Origin: a bacterium
GTDB taxonomy: Bacteria > Planctomycetota > Planctomycetia > Planctomycetales > Planctomycetaceae
Direction: 5' to 3'
Length of the DNA stretch: 64,000 nucleotides
NCBI GenBank assembly: GCA_016125225.1
Contig: WGME01000003.1
Span: 248,001 to 312,000 of the forward strand
Below the pieces are notes generated by a model that did no database searches, was not told the DNA's origin, and was given only the letters and a program-made list of their open reading frames with translations. This document shows, one piece after another, positions 1 through 9,186 of the stretch. Positions within the stretch are counted from its first letter, which is position 1, and every line of letters begins with the position of its first letter. Position numbers and translations under genes: made by a program.

Positions 1-2
1 GG

Positions 3-1406
3 TACGTGGTTTCGATTCCGGAGGCCGCCGGGGAAACGACCCACGAGAACAATCGCAAAGAGTTTCTGTTGCAGGTCGTGGATGATCGCACGCGGGTGCT
101 TCTGGTCGATGGGCCACCCCGCTGGGAGTTTCGCTACCTCGAGATCGCCTATGCAAGAGATGACCGGGTGGCGGCGGATGTCGTGCTGTTCGATCAACCG
201 TCGCTCGGGATTTTGCCCGAACCGTTCTTTCCACGCAGTTGGCCGGTGGTTGACCCAGCGACAGGGGCGGGAGCATTCGCTGATAAAGATCTGATCATTG
301 TCGGGGACGTGAACCCACGGGATCTGACCGAAGATCGCTGGCAGGAATTGCACAAATTCGTTTCCGAGCAAGGGGGCCTGTTAGTGCTTGTGGCCGGTCG
401 CGCGAGTTTGCCCCTGGCTTATGATTCCGCCACATTACGAAGGCTGTTGCCGATCAATGAGCCCCATTTGGAAACGCTGACGATCCGCCCCGGGACTGAG
501 ATCACAGCTCGTGGCTGGAACTGGTCGTTATCGCCTGCGGGGGCTACGCAGACACCGCTGCAGTTTGCGGGCGATGCTGGCACGAACCGTGCCATCTGGG
601 ATTTGCTGCCGGGGGCGACCTGGGCGATTGTGGGTGAGCCCAAACCGGCCGCCACCGTTTGGGCTTGGGGACGTGATGACGCGGGCGGGCTTGCCGTGCC
701 CCTGATCGTGCAGCAGAACTATGGATTAGGTCAGGTGATCTGGCTGGCAACGGATTCGACCTGGCGCTGGCGGTTTCGTTCGGCGGATCAGTTCCATCAT
801 CGGTTCTGGGGGCAACTGGCCCGGTATGCCTCGGCCACCAAGCTCGCCGCCGGAAATGAATTCGTGCAGTTCGGGCCTGTGCAACGCAACTACAGTGTAG
901 ACGAACGGATTGAAGTTCAGGCGCGGTGGAGTGCGAAATTCCTGGCCCAGCCACCGGAACACCGAAACGCAATCGTCGAAGTCTATGCCGGGTTGAACAA
1001 GATTCAGGAAGTGGCCTTGGCTGCCGATCAGACACGACCGCTGCTGTCTCTCGGCACCATTGCTGCCTTGCCATCGGGCAACTATCGCTTGCGACTGGTT
1101 GCCCCTGCCGCGAATCTAGGACCGGATGTTCTGGAAGCCCCGCTCACGATTGCTGATCCGCCGACGGTGGAGCTTGCAGAAACCCTGCCCAATCGGCCGC
1201 TGCTCCAGCAACTCGCCGATCTCTCGGGAGGGCAACTCTATACTCCGGGCAATGCCTGGCAGATTCCGCGACAACTTCCCGCTTTTGAAGCTATGACGTC
1301 CTTACCTCAAGAACGCCCGCTCTGGGATCGCTGGCCGACGTACTTGGTGCTTGTCTCTCTGCTGACATTCGAGTGGATCATCCGACGACGAAACGGGCTC
1401 CCGTAA
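3..1406 (+). CDS. Membrane protein with glutamine-amidotransferase-like fold, BatA/VWA-associated type (5' end missing)
   Basis: The reading frame is open from the first bases of the window (TAC GTG GTT...), so the true start lies upstream; the GTG at 6 is probably internal. The visible part carries a segment VLLVDGPPRWEFRYL, which is typical of the large planctomycete proteins encoded near MoxR/DUF58/BatA genes and belongs to a class-I glutamine-amidotransferase-like fold without an obvious catalytic triad. A short hydrophobic stretch followed by RRR closes the protein (about the last 22 residues), which fits a C-terminal membrane anchor with most of the chain outside the cytoplasm. The middle is rich in beta-strand-like, Trp-containing segments. 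A strong hairpin follows the stop. Function unknown; an envelope or surface role is inferred from the family setting, not from this window. Confidence 0.7.
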   Translation, partial: YVVSIPEAAGETTHENNRKEFLLQVVDDRTRVLLVDGPPRWEFRYLEIAYARDDRVAADVVLFDQPSLGILPEPFFPRSWPVVDPATGAGAFADKDLIIVGDVNPRDLTEDRWQELHKFVSEQGGLLVLVAGRASLPLAYDSATLRRLLPINEPHLETLTIRPGTEITARGWNWSLSPAGATQTPLQFAGDAGTNRAIWDLLPGATWAIVGEPKPAATVWAWGRDDAGGLAVPLIVQQNYGLGQVIWLATDSTWRWRFRSADQFHHRFWGQLARYASATKLAAGNEFVQFGPVQRNYSVDERIEVQARWSAKFLAQPPEHRNAIVEVYAGLNKIQEVALAADQTRPLLSLGTIAALPSGNYRLRLVAPAANLGPDVLEAPLTIADPPTVELAETLPNRPLLQQLADLSGGQLYTPGNAWQIPRQLPAFEAMTSLPQERPLWDRWPTYLVLVSLLTFEWIIRRRNGLP

Positions 1407-1410
1407 GCAG

Positions 1411-1444
1411 AACAGCCCGGTTCTGCCGATGCAGCCGGGCTGTT
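1411..1444. terminator. Bidirectional terminator hairpin between convergent genes
   Basis: Arms AACAGCCCGG and CCGGGCTGTT pair perfectly at 1411-1420 and 1435-1444. An inner CTGC/GCAG extension gives a CGAT loop with a 2-base bulge. It sits between the stops of two convergent genes and can serve both strands. No long T-run follows. Confidence 0.75.
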
Positions 1445-1467
1445 ATCAAGTCTTCAAAGGACAGTGC

Positions 1468-3282
1468 TTACTGCAGATTCTCAGCAGTAAAGTCCGCAAT
1501 CAGCGTGCCGACGAACTTCAGCAGGCATCTGCTGACATCCACTGAGCCGGTCACCACTTCACCCTGCTTGGTCAGCTTGGCGGTGAGGACCGAGTCGCAA
1601 TCGGCAAAGGTGTCCAAGGCATACTTGCGGATCTTATCGCGTTGTTTTGCCAGTTCCCGTTCGGCTTCGTCGGCTGTCGTGCTCGGCGGCTCTTTAGACC
1701 GCAGCAGATCCAGCATCTTCACCCACGGCTCGAACCGCATTTCCAGGGTCAGGAAATCGGCAGCAATCGCTTCCGACGCCGGTTTCGCCGCCTGGTCAAT
1801 CGCGGCTTTCAACCGGTCCAGAGAACCCTCGCCCGTGGCTCCCCAGACGGCGTCCTGAGTGGTGCCGATATACATGACCGGTTCACCACCGAACAACGCG
1901 TTGAATTCATCCATTCGGTGCGGAGCCATGTGCAGCTTGTGAATCGCGACGCCGCCATGTTCAGCAACCTTGGGCTCGAACTTCCAGCCCGATCGGATGT
2001 CAGGAAACATCGCCAGGATTTCGGTGGCTTTATTGCCATCGGCCGAGCGGATGCCGCACAGCAGCCCGTTTTTGCCATCAGGAGTCGCATGGACGTCGAT
2101 GATCGTATCGAGCACCTTCAACGGGATCGCAGCGGTCAACATCCCGAAGAACTTCTCCAGGGCTACCTTGGCCTTGGCTTTCCCTGCTGCATTCAGGTTC
2201 GGGCGGTCATCCATCTGTTCCTGCATGACCGGCAGCAGCACCGGGTAGAGTTCCGAGGCATGGCGGCTACGGAGATCATCGATGGGAAAGTTGACCCGCA
2301 ACTGCAGGGCAGCCTTTTCTCCAAATGTGACATTCGCGAAATAGCTTGGCTTGGTGTTGAGGAGCGCGATGCTCTGAAACAAATCGGTATCTGCCAGCCC
2401 GGCCAGGCTCAATGAGCCAACTCCCCGTTCCTTTACGGAGTCGGTGGTCCACTCCATGCTCAACTGACTCGATTCAATCAGAAACCGTTCCGCTTCATTC
2501 AGGTTCTGATTCAGCGAGAGTTTGCGCAGCTCAAATTCTGCCTGGCTTTCACCGCGCGAGAAGCTGATGGCGGCTTCCCACTGCTTCCGCAACTCCTGAA
2601 AGGATTTGCGTTTAGCGTCCATCGTCGCGGTATCATTCTCCAGCAGGGCCACAAGATCGGCCCCGCCCTGCAACAGCTTTGTCATGGAAGGAGCCGGGTC
2701 GACCAGCTTACCCTGAAGGGCCGACTTTTCGGCCGCAAAGAAGGCGTAGCCGAACACGTGCTTCATGAAGAACGGCTTCGGTGGCGGTCCTGCGGGCGCT
2801 GCCGGTTTTTTGCCACCCGGTCGACGTGGTTGTGCCCGCTGCTGTTCGATGGTGTGAATGCCATTTGCATCGGCTTTCGAAACGTTAAAGCCAAATGACT
2901 CCACGTTTTGGACGAATCCACCCCGACCTTCGAACTTCACCACGGGAATGACAGCCAGATATCGGCCGGCTTCTTTTCCCAGAATCAGATCGACCTGAAT
3001 CGGCTTCGCCGGGTCGGCTCCCTGCATGAAGCTCGACAGCACGCCCTGCAAGTTGGGCCATTGCTTCTTCAATGCACCGGCAGGCAGATCTTCGACGAGA
3101 TACTTCAATCCGGCTTCGGTCTGGTTGTATGAAGAGACACCGATGGAAATGGTGGTCTCTTGGGGCCAGCCGGTGGTAACGGCACAAGACCAGACGGCGA
3201 TTACCGTTGCGATTCCAATCCCTGTCCGCACGGGCGACTCCTTCCAGACACGGCATAGCCGGTTGTCGATTAGGCAATTCAC
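1468..3282 (-). CDS. Secreted planctomycete protein of unknown function (604 aa)
   Basis: The N-terminus has a basic stretch followed by a hydrophobic segment (about residues 20-39, IGIATVIAVWSCAVTTG), which looks like a signal peptide, so export is likely. The frame also allows an internal GTG start just before that segment (the VRTG of the translation), which would give a more conventional leader; the start is therefore uncertain. The body is a mixed alpha/beta sequence with a short Pro/Gly/Lys linker near residues 150-165 and no catalytic motif that I recognise. I know similar long secreted proteins only as hypothetical planctomycete proteins. It is convergent with the upstream membrane-protein gene and shares its terminator. 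Existence is well supported by length and codon use; function is unknown. Confidence 0.75.
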   Translation of the reverse strand: MNCLIDNRLCRVWKESPVRTGIGIATVIAVWSCAVTTGWPQETTISIGVSSYNQTEAGLKYLVEDLPAGALKKQWPNLQGVLSSFMQGADPAKPIQVDLILGKEAGRYLAVIPVVKFEGRGGFVQNVESFGFNVSKADANGIHTIEQQRAQPRRPGGKKPAAPAGPPPKPFFMKHVFGYAFFAAEKSALQGKLVDPAPSMTKLLQGGADLVALLENDTATMDAKRKSFQELRKQWEAAISFSRGESQAEFELRKLSLNQNLNEAERFLIESSQLSMEWTTDSVKERGVGSLSLAGLADTDLFQSIALLNTKPSYFANVTFGEKAALQLRVNFPIDDLRSRHASELYPVLLPVMQEQMDDRPNLNAAGKAKAKVALEKFFGMLTAAIPLKVLDTIIDVHATPDGKNGLLCGIRSADGNKATEILAMFPDIRSGWKFEPKVAEHGGVAIHKLHMAPHRMDEFNALFGGEPVMYIGTTQDAVWGATGEGSLDRLKAAIDQAAKPASEAIAADFLTLEMRFEPWVKMLDLLRSKEPPSTTADEAERELAKQRDKIRKYALDTFADCDSVLTAKLTKQGEVVTGSVDVSRCLLKFVGTLIADFTAENLQ

Positions 3283-3563
3283 GATGTTACTAGATTCTAA
3301 ACAGGATCCAGCAACAGGGGAAGATTGTCCGAAGGGAACTTCTTAGTGTTTGTACGTGCTTTACTTCAATGTTTCTACATTTGTTGATGATTCTTGTGCC
3401 TGAACATACAGTCTAAATGCGCGAGGAATTTCCCCATGCTGCGGGAAAATCTGTATCGTACGCTCAGGTTTTCGATAATCTCCGGTGTAGTTTGGTAGGT
3501 TTCTCTACGGCGATGTTTTCTCGGTAGTAAACGACGTCGGTTTGATCACAGGAGCGTTCACTG

Positions 3564-3854
3564 GTGATTCCCGAAACAGACCTGCTCACCGACCAGGAAC
3601 TCGAGCAAATTGAGCAACAACTTGCCGCCGCCACACCAGGCCCCTGGCGCCATCAGCAATGCTTTATAGAAGCTGTGGCCAATCCTCCGCAATTGCTGGG
3701 AGTGACAATCCAGAGATCTGAGCAGGGGTTGACCGACTTGCCTGGTCTGGCGAACGGCGAGTTCATTGCTACTGCCCGGTCCGCCGTGCCACGCCTGATT
3801 TCTGAAGTTCGTCGGCTGCGGTCGATGTTGAATCATCAACCGCAACGGGACTAA
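3564..3854 (+). CDS. Small cytoplasmic protein, TPGPW-type family (96 aa)
   Basis: GTG start with a well-placed AGGAG about 9 bases upstream. The protein has the layout LTDQELEQIEQQLAAATPGPW, then FIATARSAVPRLISEVRRLRSML near the C-terminus. This pattern (an acidic helix, TPGPW, and an F-I-A-x-A-R-x-x-V-P-x-L helix) is familiar from small proteins common in actinobacteria, phages and assorted bacteria, with no established function. There is no signal peptide or membrane segment. It lies 43 bp upstream of trpF on the same strand and could be co-transcribed with it. The family recognition is from memory of the motif only. Confidence 0.65.
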   Translation: MIPETDLLTDQELEQIEQQLAAATPGPWRHQQCFIEAVANPPQLLGVTIQRSEQGLTDLPGLANGEFIATARSAVPRLISEVRRLRSMLNHQPQRD

Positions 3855-3897
3855 CGTCTGTCCGTTTCACTCCTGAGAAAAGCGATCGTATTCACGC

Positions 3898-4623
3898 ATG
3901 AACCAGGTCTCAGCGGACGGACTGAATCGCTTCGCTGGCTCAGCGGACTCAAATCGCAAGCACCGGGTCTGGGCGAAAATCTGTGGACTTCGTGATGAAG
4001 TTTCTGCCCGTGCCGTTGCCGAGATGCTTCCTCAGGCGATTGGGCTGAACTTCTATCCCCGTTCGTCGCGATTCATCGATGATCTTCAGGCTCAACGAGT
4101 CGTTGCAGATTTGCCAGACGCAATCTGTCGCGTGGGGGTCTTCGTCAACGCCTCGACAGCCGAGATAGTGGCTCGCGTTCATGCTCTGGGATTGCATGCC
4201 GTGCAGTTCCACGGAGACGAGTCTGCCGCTGACATCCGCGAGTTCCATCAATTGTCGCCCCAGACTGCCATCATCGTGGTGATTCGCTTCGGAACAGAGG
4301 GCCTGCAGCCTGAATTGCCTCGGCTTTCACAACTGGCAGCAGAGCAAGTTCCGATTGCCGCCTGCCTGATCGATGCTCAAGTCTCCGGGAGCTATGGAGG
4401 TACGGGAGCCCAGGTTCCCTGGGGGCAGCTGCGTGACGAGTTGGACCGGTGCTCATTGCCGCCGGTCATCCTGGCCGGCGGACTTAATCCAGAGAATGTG
4501 GCGACGGCAATTCAGCAGGTTCGCCCGTGGGGAGTGGATGTAGCAAGCGGCGTGGAGTCTTCACCCGGTGTGAAAGACCCTAAAAAGGTCGCTGCATTCC
4601 TCGCCGCCTGCCGCAGTCGTTAA
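3898..4623 (+). CDS. trpF: N-(5'-phosphoribosyl)anthranilate isomerase
   Basis: This is the TIM-barrel enzyme of tryptophan synthesis that converts phosphoribosylanthranilate to CdRP by an Amadori rearrangement. The catalytic Cys motif KICG is at about residues 27-30, the strand VGVFVN and the signature VQFHGDE follow, and the general-acid Asp lies in LIDAQVSGSYGGTG. The phosphate-binding end reads LAGGLNPENV...GVDVASGVES. Length (241 aa) is slightly above the family norm because of about 25 extra N-terminal residues before the first barrel strand; a later start is not obvious. No other trp gene is nearby, so the pathway is dispersed, as is common in planctomycetes. It converges with fabF with only 27 bp between stops. 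Confidence 0.93.
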   Translation: MNQVSADGLNRFAGSADSNRKHRVWAKICGLRDEVSARAVAEMLPQAIGLNFYPRSSRFIDDLQAQRVVADLPDAICRVGVFVNASTAEIVARVHALGLHAVQFHGDESAADIREFHQLSPQTAIIVVIRFGTEGLQPELPRLSQLAAEQVPIAACLIDAQVSGSYGGTGAQVPWGQLRDELDRCSLPPVILAGGLNPENVATAIQQVRPWGVDVASGVESSPGVKDPKKVAAFLAACRSR

Positions 4624-4650
4624 GTGACGCAAACGGTAGCTGCTGCGAGA

Positions 4651-5892
4651 TCAGGCAAACTTCTTGACGACCAGGCAGGCATTGTGGCCGCCAAAGCCGA
4701 AGCTGTTGGTCAGAATGCGATTCACGGTGAGTGGTCGCGCTCCGCTCGAAATGTAATCGAGATCACATTCCGGATCCTGGTTTTCGATGTTGATCGTCGG
4801 CGGAACGACCTGATTCTGCAGGGCCAGCACGCAAACAATGAACTCCACTCCGCCGGAAGCACCGAGAAGGTGACCTAACTGGCTTTTCGTGCTGGAGACG
4901 CAGAACTTGTGAGCATGGGCTTCAAAGACCCGCTTGATGGCAACCGTTTCGGCTTTGTCACCGAGAGGGGTGCTGGTGCCGTGGGCATTCACGTACTCGA
5001 TGTCGGTGGGATTCACGCCGGCATCTTTAAGGGCTGAGGACATGGCACGGGCCGCACCGGTCCCATGCGGATCGGGGGCCGTCATGTGCGTCCCATCAGA
5101 CGACATGCCATAGCCGCAGAGTTCGGCCAGAATATGAGCACCCCGGCGACGGGCATGCTCGTACTCTTCCAGCACGACGATGCCGGCCCCTTCAGATAAG
5201 ACAAAGCCATCGCGATCGCGGTCAAAGGGACGGCTGGCCGTTTCCGGCGAACTGTTCCGGGTTGATAATGCACTCATGCGGGCAAAGCCGGACAAGCCCA
5301 TCGGCGTGATCGCGGCTTCGCTGCCCCCGGTGACCATGACATCGGCCATGTCATGCTGGATCATGCGGAAGGCGTCGCCAATCGCGTTATTGGCGGAAGC
5401 ACAGGCGGTGGCGACCGCACTGGAAGGACCTTTCAGGCCCCATTTCACGGAGACGTTTCCCGTCGCGGCATTCACAATCAGTTTGGGGATCATGAATGGC
5501 GAGACGCGAGCCGGGCCGCGATCGTACAACGTCGCATGCTGGGCCTCGATCTCGTTCAAACCGCCGATCCCGCTGCCGATGAGCACGCCGCAGCGATAGG
5601 GGTCGGGATGGTTCGCGAGATCGAGCCCGGTCTGTGCGACGGCCTTCGACGCCGCAACAAGGGCGAACTGGCTGAAGCGGTCGAGGCGCTTCTGTTCCTT
5701 GGCGTCAATGAATTCGTCGCGGGGGAAGTCCTTGACTTCACCCCCGAAGTTCACCTTGAAGTCGGTGCAATCGAAGCGCTGGATGTGACTGACGCCGCTT
5801 TTGCCAGCGCAGAGTCTCTCCCAGAACTCATCGAGCTCGCACCCGAGCGCGGTGACCACTGACATCCCTGTGACGACGACTCGTCTGGTCAT
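4651..5892 (-). CDS. fabF: 3-oxoacyl-ACP synthase II (ketosynthase)
   Basis: This enzyme condenses malonyl-ACP with acyl-ACP during fatty acid elongation. The Cys-His-His triad is complete: Cys164 in TACASANNA, His304 in [12 protein letters not shown] and His341 in [13 protein letters not shown] (with Lys336). Length 413 is standard. The ATG overlaps the acpP stop (ATGA), so translation is probably coupled. It is the last gene of rpmF-plsX-fabD-acpP-fabF on the minus strand. A second, more divergent ketosynthase is encoded at 35750-37033; this one is the housekeeping copy. Confidence 0.96.
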   Translation of the reverse strand: MTRRVVVTGMSVVTALGCELDEFWERLCAGKSGVSHIQRFDCTDFKVNFGGEVKDFPRDEFIDAKEQKRLDRFSQFALVAASKAVAQTGLDLANHPDPYRCGVLIGSGIGGLNEIEAQHATLYDRGPARVSPFMIPKLIVNAATGNVSVKWGLKGPSSAVATACASANNAIGDAFRMIQHDMADVMVTGGSEAAITPMGLSGFARMSALSTRNSSPETASRPFDRDRDGFVLSEGAGIVVLEEYEHARRRGAHILAELCGYGMSSDGTHMTAPDPHGTGAARAMSSALKDAGVNPTDIEYVNAHGTSTPLGDKAETVAIKRVFEAHAHKFCVSSTKSQLGHLLGASGGVEFIVCVLALQNQVVPPTINIENQDPECDLDYISSGARPLTVNRILTNSFGFGGHNACLVVKKFA

Positions 5893-6128
5893 CCCGCCTG
5901 CTTCTCCGTGATGTACTTAACGGCATCGCCGACAGTACCAATTTTTTCGTAGTCTTCATCGGGAATGGTGACTTCGAACTCGTCCTCGAATTCCATCACC
6001 AGTTCTACGACGTCGAGCGAATCTGCCTTCAGATCGTCGATAAACTTGCTTTCGGTCTTGATATCTTCTTTCGGAACGTTGAGCTGCTCGCTCACAATTC
6101 CGATGACTTTCTCTTCCACTGACGACAC
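5889..6128 (-). CDS. acpP: Acyl carrier protein (primary)
   Basis: This small acidic carrier holds growing acyl chains on a phosphopantetheine arm. I chose the GTG at 6128 because a perfect AAGGAG lies 7 bases upstream (complement of 6136-6141). The longer open frame extends upstream to 6311, but that extension has no Shine-Dalgarno sequence and does not look like ACP. The resulting 79 residues have standard ACP length, with Ser37 in the DSL motif ([19 protein letters not shown]). The stop overlaps the fabF start by 4 bp. It lies about 250 bp downstream of fabD, with no fabG in between. The PPTase at 28.1-28.8 kb is a candidate activating enzyme. Confidence 0.95.
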   Translation of the reverse strand: MSSVEEKVIGIVSEQLNVPKEDIKTESKFIDDLKADSLDVVELVMEFEDEFEVTIPDEDYEKIGTVGDAVKYITEKQAG

Positions 6129-6375
6129 GCTGTCACTCCTTGGGGGGGCTGGCTGTATTACAGGCTCAACCGATGTGTCTCCCATCGACGCCCAGCCGCA
6201 CGACTTACGGCGAATATTTGGGAATCGCGGAAGATATAACGCGCCATTAGAATCGTGTAAACGCCAACGAACCAGACGATGCAAAGATTTTGCGCCAGCC
6301 ACCTGAATCACCCGGTTTCAGTCCCGGTTTCGCTGCACCGACGTCTCCGTACCCGGTACCTGCCAGAGAGAGACC

Positions 6376-7284
6376 TTACGCATCACCGACAGACTGGCAG
6401 TCCAGCTTACGGTCAATGCGTTTCAGCAATCCTTTCAACACTTTGCCGGGGCCGATTTCGTAAAACTGTGTTACTCCTTCCGCGATCAGGCTGCGCATCG
6501 ACGCTTCCCAGCGAACGGGCTGAACGACCTGCCGGACCAAAATCTCCCGAATTTCCTCCGGATCTTGATGTGCGACCGCGTCAACGTTTGAGATCACTGG
6601 GATTCGTGGAGGGCTGATCGGCACGCTATTCAGCACGGCCTCAAGCTTTGCACAGGCCGATTCCATGATTGGGGTGTGGAAAGCCCCCGCCACCGATAAC
6701 GGAATAGGGCGGCCCCCGGCGGTTTCAATCAGCTCTGCAGCCCGGGCACAGCCTTCGCGGCTGCCTGACAGCACGGTGTTCCCGGGGCAAAGATAGTTCG
6801 CAATCCACAGCGGCCCAGCCTCTTGAGCAGACTGGCAGACTTCAGCCACCTGCTCGTCCTTCAGCATCAGGGAGCTGACCATGCTCGATGGCGCCGCCTC
6901 CGCGGCCGCCTGCATGGCTTCTCCCCGCACTTTGACGACTCGCAGACCATCTTCAAAGCTGATGGCCCCGGCGAAACACAAGGCAGTGTACTCTCCGAGA
7001 CTCAGTCCGGCCGTGAAGTTGCATTGTGCCACTAGCTCGGGCGAGTCCTGCTGCAGCATTTCCAAGGCTGCCAGACTGCAGACGTACAAGGCTGGCTGGC
7101 TGTAGTTCGTGCAATCCAGGGTTTCCGCAGGGCCATCAAAACAGATTTCAGCGAGATTAAACCCCAGGATTTCACGAGCCGCATCAAAGAGCCGTTGTGC
7201 CTTGGGGCAGCGTTCCAGAACACTGCGACCCATGCCAACAAATTGTGCCCCCTGGCCCGGAAAGAGAAATGCGACGGCTGACAT
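6376..7284 (-). CDS. fabD: Malonyl-CoA:ACP transacylase
   Basis: The enzyme loads malonyl groups from CoA onto ACP. The N-terminal FLFPGQGAQFVGMGR is diagnostic. The nucleophile is Ser95 in GLSLGEYTA, the catalytic His203 is in GAFHTPIMES, and Gln11 of GQGAQ forms the oxyanion hole. Length (302 aa) is typical. It lies about 100 bp downstream of plsX and about 250 bp upstream of acpP; the latter gap holds no gene. In many bacteria fabH precedes and fabG follows fabD in this operon; both are absent here. Confidence 0.96.
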   Translation of the reverse strand: MSAVAFLFPGQGAQFVGMGRSVLERCPKAQRLFDAAREILGFNLAEICFDGPAETLDCTNYSQPALYVCSLAALEMLQQDSPELVAQCNFTAGLSLGEYTALCFAGAISFEDGLRVVKVRGEAMQAAAEAAPSSMVSSLMLKDEQVAEVCQSAQEAGPLWIANYLCPGNTVLSGSREGCARAAELIETAGGRPIPLSVAGAFHTPIMESACAKLEAVLNSVPISPPRIPVISNVDAVAHQDPEEIREILVRQVVQPVRWEASMRSLIAEGVTQFYEIGPGKVLKGLLKRIDRKLDCQSVGDA

Positions 7285-7386
7285 TCCCGAGTACTTTCGC
7301 TCTATGGCACGACCGATTGGCGTAATCGAAGGCAGCGTGATAACGAACGGAACTGCTCACCCTCAGATCGCAAGGGAAGCAGCATC

Positions 7387-8397
7387 TCAGGCTGCGAGAT
7401 TTGACTCTTCGCGGTCCAGTTCGGCGACGATCTGTTCGTTGATCTGCTTGGCCTGCAGTGTGATCGAAATCCGCAAGGCGTTGAAAATCGATCGGGCATT
7501 GCTCGAACCGTGGCAGATGATGCAACTGCCGTCGATTCCCAGCAAGGGTGCCCCACCGGCTTCATGGTATTGATAGCGTTTGTCGAGATTGCGAAACGCC
7601 TGTTCTGCCAGATGCTTTTCGTTCTGCAGCGTCGCAAAAATTTCCTGGGCAATCGTCTTCATGAACATGTCGGCCATGCCCTCGGCGGCCTTGAGCAACA
7701 CGTTTCCCACGAAGCCTTCGCAGATCACCACGTCGGTTAAGCCATGATACAGATCACGGCCTTCCACGTTACCAAAATAACGATCCTGGAACGTGCAGCG
7801 GTCAAACAGAAGCTGCGTATCGCGAACGAGATCGTTGCCTTTGCCATCCTCGCTGCCGATGTTCATCAACCCGACCGTGGGGTTTGTGACTCCGAGGATC
7901 TCGCGGGCATAAATCGAACCCATCACCCCATATTGCAGCAGGTGTTCGGGACGGGCGGCCGGATTGGCACCGACATCCATCAGGACCGATTTGCCCTTGA
8001 GTGTCGGCATGGGGACGGCAATTCCCGGGCGTTTCACGCCTTTCAGAAAGAGCCGCGTCTTGAGTCCTGCGGCAACGACAGCGCCGGTATGTCCGGCACT
8101 GACGACGGCCTGCACCTCACGGGCGGCCATAAGTTGCCAGCAGACGGCGATGGAGCAGTTCGGCTTCTTGCGCAACGCCTCCGTCGGTTTTTCATCCATC
8201 CCGATGGTGCCGTCGGCTTCGCGCACAGTGAGCCTGGCACCGGAATAGCCAGAGGCCGTCAGCAACGGCTCCAGCTGGCGCGGGTCACCCACCAGAACGA
8301 CTTCAAGGTCCGGGAATTCGTTGAGGGCGGCAATCGCTCCATCGACGTTTGGACCCGGCGCAAAGTCGCCTCCCATCGCATCCAGTGCGATCCGCAT
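7387..8397 (-). CDS. plsX: Phosphate acyltransferase PlsX
   Basis: PlsX makes acyl-phosphate from acyl-ACP, the substrate of PlsY in phospholipid synthesis. The protein begins MRIALDAMGGDFAPG, the family signature, and includes the conserved SAGHTGA segment and the GFVGNVLLKAAEG motif. I place the start at the ATG at 8397. A GTG immediately before it (8400) is also possible; both lie within range of a GAGGA inside the 3' end of rpmF. It follows rpmF with a gap of only a few bases, the classic rpmF-plsX coupling. Length 336 is normal. Peripheral membrane location is known for the family. Confidence 0.95.
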   Translation of the reverse strand: MRIALDAMGGDFAPGPNVDGAIAALNEFPDLEVVLVGDPRQLEPLLTASGYSGARLTVREADGTIGMDEKPTEALRKKPNCSIAVCWQLMAAREVQAVVSAGHTGAVVAAGLKTRLFLKGVKRPGIAVPMPTLKGKSVLMDVGANPAARPEHLLQYGVMGSIYAREILGVTNPTVGLMNIGSEDGKGNDLVRDTQLLFDRCTFQDRYFGNVEGRDLYHGLTDVVICEGFVGNVLLKAAEGMADMFMKTIAQEIFATLQNEKHLAEQAFRNLDKRYQYHEAGGAPLLGIDGSCIICHGSSNARSIFNALRISITLQAKQINEQIVAELDREESNLAA

Positions 8398-8403
8398 CAC
8401 GTT

Positions 8404-8583
8404 CTATTCCTCAGTTTCCACCAGGGTTCGACCTTGGTAGTAGCCACATGTGGGGCAGACCAGATGCGTCGGCACGCGGGTCTGGCACTGAGGGCAGTTC
8501 GATAATTGCAGCGGCTTCAGGAAATCGTGGCTGCGGCGTTTCCGCGAGCGAGACTTCGATTGACGACGATCGGGTACGGCCAT
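8404..8583 (-). CDS. rpmF: 50S ribosomal protein L32
   Basis: Reading the minus strand from ATG at 8583 gives 59 residues beginning MAVPDRRQSKSRSRKRRS, the standard L32 start. A zinc-ribbon set of four Cys follows (CPQC and CPTC), so this is the zinc-binding (C+) form. The protein ends in acidic residues at a TAG. It is the first gene of the lipid operon and ends a few bases before plsX, a linkage conserved across bacteria that couples ribosome and membrane synthesis. It is too short to stand out in a routine ORF scan and is masked by a longer spurious frame on the same strand (8411-8605). Confidence 0.96.
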   Translation of the reverse strand: MAVPDRRQSKSRSRKRRSHDFLKPLQLSNCPQCQTRVPTHLVCPTCGYYQGRTLVETEE

Positions 8584-9186
8584 GACTCACATCTCTCTTG
8601 ATCACAGAGGCTCACATTCGACAGACCGTCCCCGAGGCAACTCCTGACGGGTGGGACTTCGACGTGTTGGGAATCGCGAAAGTCTACGGAGATCACAGAA
8701 AAGGTGTCAAGGCACTTGCCTTGAACTCCTCGCTGGCGAAATGCCGTAACTGAATGTTCACTATTCTTTTCTTCTGACCATCTATCTACGATATCAAATC
8801 GCAGAATGCACCTCAGCCCGACTTTAGATTGATCTGCGTGAAATTGATTTCCTCGCGGGCAAATTCCCTAAATTGCCTCAGCGGCAGGCTCGCGAGATGT
8901 GGGCTGACGAAAAAGGAGGAATTCTCCCCTCACCGTTTCTTGCCTGCGGTTACTGTTACAGCAGGTGGATCATGACGCTCAGCGACGGATGTTTGCCCGG
9001 ATTGCACTGGTCTCAAGGGCGAAATCCAGCCAAGTTAAAAACCATTGTGTTCAACAGGTCTTCGAGAGGTCTGTAGTAGAACTACGCAAATTCTATGTGG
9101 TCTTCTGTATGCTTTGTCGCGTTTCCACTTAAGTGTTAGTGTTTAGTGAAAATCCGCGGGCCCAATTTTGTGCGGAGTTTCGAGTT
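8584..9186. other. Intergenic region between divergent transcription units
   Basis: About 600 bp separate rpmF (minus) from the DUF2325-like gene (plus), so promoters for both must lie here. The part nearest 8740-8850 is AT-richer than the surroundings. A sequence AAAAAGGAGG occurs near 8911 but no start codon lies at a workable distance. The 67-codon open frame at 8873-9076 has no plausible ribosome binding site and no protein-like composition. I see no RNA gene or clear hairpin. Confidence 0.5.

Noticed and set aside
1642-2415. 257-codon plus-strand frame opposite the 604-residue secreted protein
   Set aside because: Antisense shadow of a long GC-rich gene; residue use is skewed and no start signal is present.
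7744-8505. 253-codon plus-strand frame opposite plsX
   Set aside because: Antisense shadow of plsX and rpmF, which are certain genes.
8411-8605. 64-codon minus-strand frame overlapping rpmF
   Set aside because: It is a shifted frame across rpmF; the real L32 frame (8404-8583) has the diagnostic zinc ribbon and start.
8873-9076. 67-codon open frame in the rpmF/DUF2325 intergenic region
   Set aside because: No Shine-Dalgarno at the right spacing and no protein-like composition (Cys, Trp and Arg scattered without pattern).
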